Assembly: GCF_001665295.1 (NCBI RefSeq)
Contig: NZ_LZSE01000036.1
Span: 1 to 64,000 of the forward strand
Direction: 5' to 3'
Source: Mycobacterium sp. 1554424.7
GTDB taxonomy: Bacteria > Actinomycetota > Actinomycetes > Mycobacteriales > Mycobacteriaceae
Length of the DNA: 64,000 nucleotides
The notes under the pieces are model-generated. The model saw nothing but the letters and a program-made list of their open reading frames with translations. It was not told the DNA's origin and searched no databases. Every line of letters starts with the position of its first letter. The first letter of the stretch is position 1. Of this stretch, positions 58,004-64,000 are shown piece by piece. A program made the position numbers and the translations under genes.

Positions 58004-59812
58004 CTAGAGGGTCTGGTGGCGCCCGAAGTACTTGTGGTCCTCGCTGTAGCCGCCGTACCCGCTGCCGATATCACGGTAGTCGGCGACGAACTCGATGCCC
58101 TTGATCCACTTCACCAGTTTGAAGCCGTGCTGCAGCTCGTTGCGCAGGCGCAGCGGCTTGCCGTGCATGTAGGGGAGCGGCTGGTCGTTCATGTTGTAGG
58201 CCAGCATCGTCATGTGGTGGTCCATCTGGCCGATATGGTGGGCGTTGTAGTAGATGCCGTCGGTCGCGCCGAGGCCCATGGAATAGAACACCGCCCACTT
58301 CGCCTCCGGCAGCGGTTTGACGATGTCCATGATGGCCTTCATCTGCACCCCGCCCCACTTGGCGACGCCCGACCACGCCTGAATACAGAAGTGCTGGCTG
58401 ATCTGCTCGTGGTAGGGCAGCGCCTTCATATCGTCGAGCGAGAATTCCATGGGGTGCTCGACCAGGCCGTAGACCTTCAGCCGCCAGTCGCGGAAGTCGT
58501 TGGCCTCCAACTCTTTGTACTCGACCGTTTCCGGCAGGCGGCCGTTGCGCCAGTGGTGGGGCGAGATGTCCTTCTCGGTGAAGGCCCCGGGCTTGGGATC
58601 GAGGTGTTCGAGCATCCGCTGGAACGGGCCGACGAGCGCATACCCGACCCGCTGGATCACCCTGGGATGGCGAATCGTGAAGGGGGTGGCCCAAACCCAC
58701 GCGACGGCCGTCACCACCATCGCCGCGGCGAAAATCCAGAAGCCCATCCAGCCGTTGTCGTCGCGGGCGGCGAACATGTGGTTGAGGTTGCGCAGCACGC
58801 TGGTCGTCAGGACCATCGTCACGTGCACCAGGATGAAGAACAGGAAGTACACCAACACCACGAAGTGCAGGGACCGGGCGTGCTGAATGCTCAACCGCTT
58901 GCTGAGCCAGTGGACGCGCTGCGATAACGCGGGCGACATCCCCAGGCCGGTGATCAACGCGGCCGGCGCGGCGATGAAGACGGTGGTGAAGTACGACAGC
59001 AACTGCAGCCCGTTGTAAGCGACCCAGCCGTTGTCGGTAGGCCAGTCCAGGGACAGGTATTGGATCGCCACCGACGCGGCATTTCCGAAGACGTCCCAAC
59101 TGGTGGGCACGATGTGGCGCCATTGGCCGGTCACGAACAACAGCACGTAGAAGACGGCCCCGTTTACGAGCCACAACACGTCGACGCCGAGATGCCACCA
59201 CCGGGCCAGCCCGATGGAGTGGCGGAAGCCGGGCAACCCGAATTGCGGTGGGAGAGCGACGGTGTCAGCGTTGGCGGTCCACAGCTCGTCGTCGGGAACC
59301 GGGGGCCCGACCCGCAGCCACTCGTCCTTGCCCGGCGTGGCGTTGCGGCTGAAGTAGAGGCGGGGGTGATCACAGAGGATTTGGATCCCCGTCCGGATGA
59401 TGAACATCATCATGAAGAGGTTGAAAAAGTGGGTCCACCCGATCCATGCGGGCAGGCCAGGGGCGACGCCGATGTGGGTGTCTGTCCCGGGGTAACGGTG
59501 GATGAATGACTGCACCGCGGGCATGTTGTGCAGGCCTTTGCCGACCGCGACCCCGGCGATCAGCAGGGCGAAGCCGATGGGGATCAGCCAGAGCAGGTTG
59601 AACCATTTGTCGCGTCCGACGCGCAGTTTAGGCGCCGTCGCTCGCCTGGTGAGGTCGAATCCGCCGCCGTACGACTCGACGTCGATGGTGTCCTCGGCGG
59701 TGTGTATTTCGTTGCGGTAGTCCGGGATTGACGTCAGCGGTGTGCCCACCGCCGAGGTCGAGACAGAACCGTCGTGTGCCGCCCGCGCCGCGCGATGTTC
59801 GGTATTCGTCAC
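58004..59812 (-). CDS. Cytochrome b561-molybdopterin oxidoreductase fusion protein
   Basis: Protein of 602 aa. The N-terminal half is a multi-helix cytochrome b561-like membrane domain with His ligands in paired helices (WTHFFNLFMMMFIIRTG, LARWWHLGVDVLWLVNGAVFYVLLFVTGQW, ARSLHFVVLVYFLFFILVHVTMVL). The C-terminal half is a sulfite-oxidase-type molybdopterin domain, with the Mo-binding Cys probably in ISQHFCIQAWSGVAKWGG. In many bacteria these are separate MsrPQ/YedYZ-like subunits; here they are one chain. It may reduce or oxidise a periplasmic substrate using the quinone pool. No molybdenum cofactor genes are nearby. Confidence 0.9.
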   Translation of the reverse strand: MTNTEHRAARAAHDGSVSTSAVGTPLTSIPDYRNEIHTAEDTIDVESYGGGFDLTRRATAPKLRVGRDKWFNLLWLIPIGFALLIAGVAVGKGLHNMPAVQSFIHRYPGTDTHIGVAPGLPAWIGWTHFFNLFMMMFIIRTGIQILCDHPRLYFSRNATPGKDEWLRVGPPVPDDELWTANADTVALPPQFGLPGFRHSIGLARWWHLGVDVLWLVNGAVFYVLLFVTGQWRHIVPTSWDVFGNAASVAIQYLSLDWPTDNGWVAYNGLQLLSYFTTVFIAAPAALITGLGMSPALSQRVHWLSKRLSIQHARSLHFVVLVYFLFFILVHVTMVLTTSVLRNLNHMFAARDDNGWMGFWIFAAAMVVTAVAWVWATPFTIRHPRVIQRVGYALVGPFQRMLEHLDPKPGAFTEKDISPHHWRNGRLPETVEYKELEANDFRDWRLKVYGLVEHPMEFSLDDMKALPYHEQISQHFCIQAWSGVAKWGGVQMKAIMDIVKPLPEAKWAVFYSMGLGATDGIYYNAHHIGQMDHHMTMLAYNMNDQPLPYMHGKPLRLRNELQHGFKLVKWIKGIEFVADYRDIGSGYGGYSEDHKYFGRHQTL

Positions 59813-60033
59813 GCGCCCGAAATTACCCCAAATTCACTTGGATTAATTCCGCTCAATCGGGTGGGAGGCGGCCCTCGCGCCCTGCGGCCGCAGGCAATAG
59901 TTGCCAACGGCCAAAATCCGCCTTATCACGGATCATCGGGTCCGTAGCTTCCAGCTGAAACGCTTATTTTCACCGCAACATCGGTTACTTACCGGTCACT
60001 GTGAGTTCGGGCATAACCTTCTGGGAAGTCGCG

Positions 60034-60504
60034 CTAGGCGGGGTCGCGCGGCCGCAATCGGCGGGCCGGCCGGGTCTCGATCGCGTTGATGGTCAACGCC
60101 CGGCGGCTGATCCGCCAGCCCCCGTCGGTCAGCCGGTAGTCGTCGTCGTAGCGCAGGTGCCACACCACGTCGACCACGTCGTCCCCGCGCGGGCTCCAGT
60201 GGTGCGCGATGCACGCGACGCGCCCGCGGGCGGTGCCGGGCGCGGCGCCGTCGTCGTAGACCTCGCCGACGATCGCGTGCTCGGTCCGGGTGACGGCGCC
60301 GACGGCGGCCACCGCGGCGGCGATGGCCCCATGGCCGCGGTGGGAGTGCAGCGGCTCCAGCGCGTCCGGCGGCTCGGGCACGTTCAGCTCCGCCGTCTCG
60401 GTGAAAAGCGTTGTGATGGAGTCGAATTGGCGATCATCGACGTAAGCCGCGTACCGGTGCACCAAATCGCCCAGCGCCGCGCGGTCGGTTGCCGAAAGTG
60501 TCAC
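60034..60504 (-). CDS. NTF2/SnoaL-like protein
   Basis: Protein of 156 aa starting at GTG. LGDLVHRYAAYVDDRQFDSITTLFTETAEL is the SnoaL-like helical start; WRISRRALTINAIETRPARR is the last strand. It overlaps the LLM oxidoreductase stop by 4 nt (GTGA), so the two are coupled. Such small alpha+beta barrels often act with an oxidoreductase as isomerase or dehydratase. The long frame running through malQ in this register is a shadow. Confidence 0.88.
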   Translation of the reverse strand: MTLSATDRAALGDLVHRYAAYVDDRQFDSITTLFTETAELNVPEPPDALEPLHSHRGHGAIAAAVAAVGAVTRTEHAIVGEVYDDGAAPGTARGRVACIAHHWSPRGDDVVDVVWHLRYDDDYRLTDGGWRISRRALTINAIETRPARRLRPRDPA

Positions 60505-61394
60505 GAGCTCAACGACAGCCGCTGGGCGCACGCCGACAGGGCGTCCTTGGCCTCCTCGATGTCGGCGGTCTGCGGCATCGAGAGCACGATCCGGTCGGCC
60601 CCCTGATCGATGAGACCGCCCGCGCGCTCGGCATCGATCTTGGTGACCGCATGGCCCAGCGATACCTCGAGCGCCGCCGGGTCGCGGCCCGCCGCCGACG
60701 CCTCGTCGCGCATCAGCGCGATCAGCGACGCCAGCTCCGGGCCGGCCACCCCGAGCGGCTGCAGGCCGTCCCCCAGGCGCCCGGCCCGGCGGGCCGCCGC
60801 TTTGCTGTGCCCGCCGATGTAGATCGGAAGCCGTTCGCCGGCAACGGGTTTGGGATAGCATGCGACGTCGTCGAAGTCGAAAAACTCGCCGTGGTGCGAC
60901 ACCCCCTGCGGCTTGTCGGCCCACAGCTTCCGCAACACCGCCAGCTGCTCGTCGGCCCGCCTGCCCCGGCTGTCGAATTGTGCGCCGCACGCCTCGACCT
61001 CTTCCCTGAGCCAGCCCACCCCCACGCACAGCCGCAGCCGTCCCCCCGAGAGTGCGTCGACCGTCGCCGCCCGTTTGGCCAGCACCACCGGATGGTGGTT
61101 GGGCAGCACCAGCACCCCGGTGGCCAGCCGCAGCCGGCTGGTGTGCCCGGCCAGGAACGCCAGCAGGTCGAGCGGGTCGGGAATGGGGCAGTCGGCGGCC
61201 AGCCCGACCCGCCCCGAGCTGTCGTACGGGTAGACGCTGTCGTAGCGGGTGGCCAGCACGGTGTGCTCCACGACCACGATCGATTCGAACCCGCACCGCT
61301 CCAGGTGCACCGCGAAGCTCGCCATCCACTCCGGGTCCGCGGTGACACCCTCGGCGACCGGCGCCAGAACCCCGAATTTCAGCGAAGCCGTCAT
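60501..61394 (-). CDS. LLM-class F420-dependent oxidoreductase
   Basis: Protein of 297 aa, luciferase-like monooxygenase fold (TIM barrel). FGVLAPVAEGVTADPEWMASFAVHLERCGFESIVVVEH, TGVLVLPNHHPVVLAKRAATVDALSGGRLRLCVGVGWLREEVEACG and LPIYIGGHSKAAARRAGRLGDGLQPLG are the F420-binding LLM signatures common in mycobacteria. It is coupled to the NTF2-like gene. The substrate is unknown; these enzymes reduce or oxidise small carbonyl compounds. Confidence 0.93.
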   Translation of the reverse strand: MTASLKFGVLAPVAEGVTADPEWMASFAVHLERCGFESIVVVEHTVLATRYDSVYPYDSSGRVGLAADCPIPDPLDLLAFLAGHTSRLRLATGVLVLPNHHPVVLAKRAATVDALSGGRLRLCVGVGWLREEVEACGAQFDSRGRRADEQLAVLRKLWADKPQGVSHHGEFFDFDDVACYPKPVAGERLPIYIGGHSKAAARRAGRLGDGLQPLGVAGPELASLIALMRDEASAAGRDPAALEVSLGHAVTKIDAERAGGLIDQGADRIVLSMPQTADIEEAKDALSACAQRLSLSS

Positions 61395-61418
61395 GGCACC
61401 AGAAGTTAACAGGTGGTG

Positions 61419-63566
61419 TTAGCTCGGCGGCGCGATCGCCTCGCGGACGGCCTCGGCCAGCGCGGTCGCGCGCGGATCGGTGAAGACGTCCTCGAGCAGC
61501 ACCGGTCGGCCATCGGGTCCGGCCAGCGGGACCCGCCAGTTCGGGTATTCGTCGGTGGTGCCCGGCTGGTTCTGGGTCCGCCGGTCGCCGACCGCGTCGG
61601 TCAGCGCCACACCGAGAAGCCGCGACGGCGTCCGGCCCAGGTACCGGTACAGGGCGAGGATGACGGGTTCCGGGCCGTCTCGAACGTCTGCGCCGCCGTC
61701 CAGCAGGCCGACCCGGCGCAGCTCGGCCATCCAGGCCGCCAGCTCGGCCCGGTCGGATTCGAGCTCGACGTCCGCCGGGCGGGTCAGCAACCCGAGGGAC
61801 TCCCGCAGCCGCACGTGGTCGCCGGCCAGGTAACCGGCCGTCGGCGGCAGATCGTGGGTGGTGACCGACGACAGGCAGTACTCGCGCCAGCGCTCGGCCG
61901 GCAGCGGCCCGCCGGTCCCGTCGCGGTCCAACTCGAACCACAGGATCGAGGTGCCCAGCACGCCCCTTAATAAGAGGTAGTCGCGCACCCACGGTTCTAC
62001 GGTGCCGAGGTCTTCGCCGACGACGAGCGCCCCGGCCCGGTGGGCCTCCAGGGCGACGATGCCGATCATCGCTTCGTGGTCGTAGCGCACGTAGGTGCCC
62101 TGGGTGGGCGCCGCGCCGCGGGGGATCCACCACAGCCGGAACAGTCCGATGATGTGGTCGATGCGGACGCCGCCGGCGTGCCGCAGCACGGCGCGGATCA
62201 GCGCCCGAAAGGGTCGGTATTCCTGCTCGTCGAGGCGGTCCGGCCGCCACGGCGGCTGGGACCAGTCCTGGCCGAGCTGGTTGAACTCGTCCGGCGGCGC
62301 ACCGGCCGTCACACCCAGCGCCATCACATCCTGCAGCGCCCAGGCGTCCGCGCCGTTGGGGTGCACCCCGACGGCCAGGTCGTGCATGATCCCAAGCCCC
62401 ATCCCGGCCCGTGTCGCCTGGGATTGCGCGGCAGCGAGCTGCTCGTCGAGTTGCCACTGCAGCCACCGGTGGAAATCGACGGTCTCGGCATTGCGTTCGG
62501 CGAAGCCCGCGACACCGGCCGCGCCAGGATGCTGCAGCGACTCGGGCCAGCGGTGCCAGTCGCCGCCGTACTCCTCGGCCAGCGCGCACCAGGTCGCGAA
62601 GTCGTCGAGTGGGGTTCCCTCCCGGTCGCGAAACGCGGCGTAGGCCAGCTCGCGGCCCGCCGTCCGCGGCACCCGGTGCAGCAGCCGCAGGGCGGCGCGC
62701 TTGGCCGCCCAGGCGACGTCGCGGTCGATGGCGTCGAGTTGGCCCGCCCGCTCTTGGACGTCCGACCGCAGCCGGCGCACCCGGCCCCGCTTGGTCAGGT
62801 CGGCGTATTCCGGGATCGCCTCGACGCGAAGGTAGAGGGGGTTGAAGAAGCGGCGCGACGTCGGCAGGTATGGCGACGGCTCCATCGGGTTCGACGGCGC
62901 CGCGGCGTGCAGGGGATTGACCAGCACGTAGTCGGCGCCGTGGCGCGACGCCGACCACACCGCGAGGTCGCAGAGGTCGGTGAGGTCGCCGACGCCCCAC
63001 GATTGGCGGGACCGCACGCTGTAGAGCTGGGCGGCCAGACCCCACGCGCGGCGCGCGCCGAGCTGCTCCGGCAGCCCGAGCCAGTCCGGCGTGACGATCA
63101 ACGCGGTGCTCGTCTCGGAGTCCCCGGAGCGCAGGTGCACGCGGTGGTAACCCAGCGGCAGGTGCGCGGGCAGGACGAAGCTGGCCTCACCGATCCAGCG
63201 CCCGTCCAGCTCGAAGGGCTGCGTGAAGTTGTCGACCTGCGCCACCCCGCCGCGCACCGTGCCGTCCTCGAGCTGCAACCACACTTCGGCGGGATCGCCA
63301 TGGGTGACGTGCACCCAGAATCGGATCTGCTCGCCGGTGCGCCCGACGATGGTCGCCGGCATCCGGCGCTCCCAATACGACCGCCGGTGCGCCGTCAGGG
63401 CGACATTGCGCTCCTGTTCGGTGCCCGCGGCGACACCGAGCGCGGCGAGCACCGCCACCAGCGTGTGTTCCGACACCAGCACGCGCCGGCCGGTCCAGTC
63501 GTCGTACTCGGTGGCGATGCCGAAGCGGCGCGCGAGTTCGACCAACGACGGCGCGAGCTCAGTCAT
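61419..63566 (-). CDS. malQ: 4-alpha-glucanotransferase (MalQ)
   Basis: Protein of 715 aa from the ATG at 63566; an ATG three codons earlier is possible. The GH77 catalytic barrel is clear: nucleophile Asp in GGVRIDHIIGLFRLWWIP, acid/base Glu in LVVGEDLGTVEPW and the third Asp in SSVTTHDLPPTAGYLAGD. The N-terminal extension (about 150 aa) is the actinobacterial type. MalQ transfers glucan segments during maltodextrin and glycogen turnover. Its divergent position next to eccB5 matches Rv1781c-Rv1782 in M. tuberculosis as recalled, anchoring the synteny. Confidence 0.95.
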   Translation of the reverse strand: MTELAPSLVELARRFGIATEYDDWTGRRVLVSEHTLVAVLAALGVAAGTEQERNVALTAHRRSYWERRMPATIVGRTGEQIRFWVHVTHGDPAEVWLQLEDGTVRGGVAQVDNFTQPFELDGRWIGEASFVLPAHLPLGYHRVHLRSGDSETSTALIVTPDWLGLPEQLGARRAWGLAAQLYSVRSRQSWGVGDLTDLCDLAVWSASRHGADYVLVNPLHAAAPSNPMEPSPYLPTSRRFFNPLYLRVEAIPEYADLTKRGRVRRLRSDVQERAGQLDAIDRDVAWAAKRAALRLLHRVPRTAGRELAYAAFRDREGTPLDDFATWCALAEEYGGDWHRWPESLQHPGAAGVAGFAERNAETVDFHRWLQWQLDEQLAAAQSQATRAGMGLGIMHDLAVGVHPNGADAWALQDVMALGVTAGAPPDEFNQLGQDWSQPPWRPDRLDEQEYRPFRALIRAVLRHAGGVRIDHIIGLFRLWWIPRGAAPTQGTYVRYDHEAMIGIVALEAHRAGALVVGEDLGTVEPWVRDYLLLRGVLGTSILWFELDRDGTGGPLPAERWREYCLSSVTTHDLPPTAGYLAGDHVRLRESLGLLTRPADVELESDRAELAAWMAELRRVGLLDGGADVRDGPEPVILALYRYLGRTPSRLLGVALTDAVGDRRTQNQPGTTDEYPNWRVPLAGPDGRPVLLEDVFTDPRATALAEAVREAIAPPS

Positions 63567-63940
63567 GGCGCCCATCTTGCTTGACGGGGCGGCCACCCGG
63601 CGCGGCAAGGCCGCCGGGCGGCGAAGGTGACCGTTCGACAGGACTAGGCGGCCAACCCCGGTTACCATGCCCAGGGAAGAGGTGAAGAATCCAGCCGGGG
63701 GATGAGTGGGGAAGAGCAAGGCTGCCAGCGGCGCTGCTGGCGCGGTTCGCGACACTCACGACCCGAAAGAGGCCGGATTCGTCCACGCGGCGAGATTGAA
63801 TCCAAGTGAACGCGCACGCCAACGCGTGGCGGGGTCCGTGCGGGTCCCTTACGGTTGTCACGGTTGTCGAAGTAATTCGCGCCCGGATATTTTTCAAGGA
63901 CAATATCCAGGCGTTCTAGCAGACCGGATGGTGAATTAAC
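63567..63940. other. Divergent promoter region malQ/eccB5
   Basis: About 374 bp between the divergent malQ and eccB5 genes. A 77-codon frame from 63706 to 63939 has no recognisable domain or ribosome site and is probably not a gene. The region must contain the ESX-5 operon promoter; no palindrome or SigF-type motif was obvious by eye. Confidence 0.5.
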
Positions 63941-64000
63941 GTGGCGGAAGAGAGTCGCGGGCAGCGGGGGTCGGGGTACGGCCTTGGGTTGTCGACCAAG
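63941..64000 (+). CDS. eccB5: ESX-5 core component EccB5, N-terminus (cut by window edge)
   Basis: The first 20 codons, starting at GTG, read VAEESRGQRGSGYGLGLSTK, essentially identical to my recollection of M. tuberculosis EccB5 (Rv1782). EccB5 is a membrane ATPase-like core subunit of the ESX-5 type VII secretion channel that exports PE and PPE proteins. The divergent malQ neighbour matches the H37Rv arrangement, supporting the call although only a short piece is visible. Confidence 0.9.
   Translation, partial: MAEESRGQRGSGYGLGLSTK

Noticed and set aside
60034-63045. 1003-codon minus-strand open frame across malQ and the LLM gene
   Set aside because: It is a high-GC shadow; only its last 156 codons encode the NTF2-like protein, and malQ and LLM domains are intact in another frame.
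63706-63939. 77-codon open frame upstream of eccB5
   Set aside because: No domain, no ribosome site, composition of non-coding DNA, and it fills the expected promoter region.

Overview
The window is high-GC actinobacterial DNA from a slow-grower-type non-tuberculous Mycobacterium. The evidence is a PE/PPE gene pair, a 13E12-type HNH nuclease fragment, an EspB-like ESX substrate, a mycofactocin-type short-chain dehydrogenase, deazaflavin/F420-type enzymes and, at the extreme right edge, the first 20 codons of eccB5 of the ESX-5 locus next to divergent malQ. From memory of the M. tuberculosis H37Rv gene order, the right third (about 45.9-64 kb) looks collinear with the Rv1766-Rv1782 region: CsoR-like, AhpD-like, IclR, FAD oxidoreductase, DAPG-hydrolase-like, DUF4407, malQ, eccB5. 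The left 45 kb looks like accessory, lineage-specific cargo. The species cannot be named from the sequence. No rRNA, tRNA, CRISPR array or insertion sequence was seen.

Left part (0.3-13.9 kb). A minus-strand operon reads TetR, cytochrome P450, SDR, and two overlapping M24-fold proteins, one with all metal ligands and one with four of the five changed. A divergent F420-type nitroreductase-like gene follows. Next comes a minus-strand operon of a lipoprotein, a DUF2231 membrane protein, a class-C beta-lactamase-fold hydrolase and a secreted paralogue of the lipoprotein. A SigF-type sigma factor without an adjacent anti-sigma gene lies upstream of these. Plus-strand genes then encode an SDR, an FAD monooxygenase, a duplicated DUF4389 membrane protein and a methyltransferase whose N-terminus is out of frame.

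Middle part (14-33 kb). A PE/PPE pair lies behind a perfect 21-nt palindrome. It is followed by a MacB-like ABC exporter (ATPase plus 841-aa permease), a TetR/glycosyltransferase pair with its own operator-like palindrome, several conserved small genes and an amidohydrolase. Two neighbouring genes encode an unrecognised repeated domain. A cutinase ends on a 53-nt tandem repeat, and a methyltransferase/glycosyltransferase pair with fewer GC-rich codons follows. Two TetR genes and a TehB-like methyltransferase close the section.

Catabolic block (33-45.8 kb). Eight tightly packed minus-strand genes encode a mycofactocin-type SDR, E1 alpha, E1 beta, a free-standing lipoyl domain, a crotonase-fold enzyme, an acyl-CoA ligase, a Rieske oxygenase and a KstD-like flavoprotein. 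A CoA-transferase is divergent, and a second crotonase paralogue lies nearby. This looks like a pathway for oxidising and CoA-activating a cyclic or terpenoid/steroid-like substrate. Neither an E2 acyltransferase nor an E3 is encoded with it, and both crotonases lack the classical catalytic glutamates. An orphan EspB-like gene sits between the crotonase and the operon.

Right part (45.8-64 kb). A CsoR/CstR-type repressor with two G-tract operators controls DUF302 and AhpD-like genes. An ANTAR protein and an IclR-regulated FAD oxidoreductase plus DAPG-hydrolase-like pair follow. Then come an EamA transporter facing a CGNR regulator across a palindrome, conserved mycobacterial proteins, a cytochrome b561/molybdopterin fusion, an LLM-NTF2 pair, malQ and eccB5.
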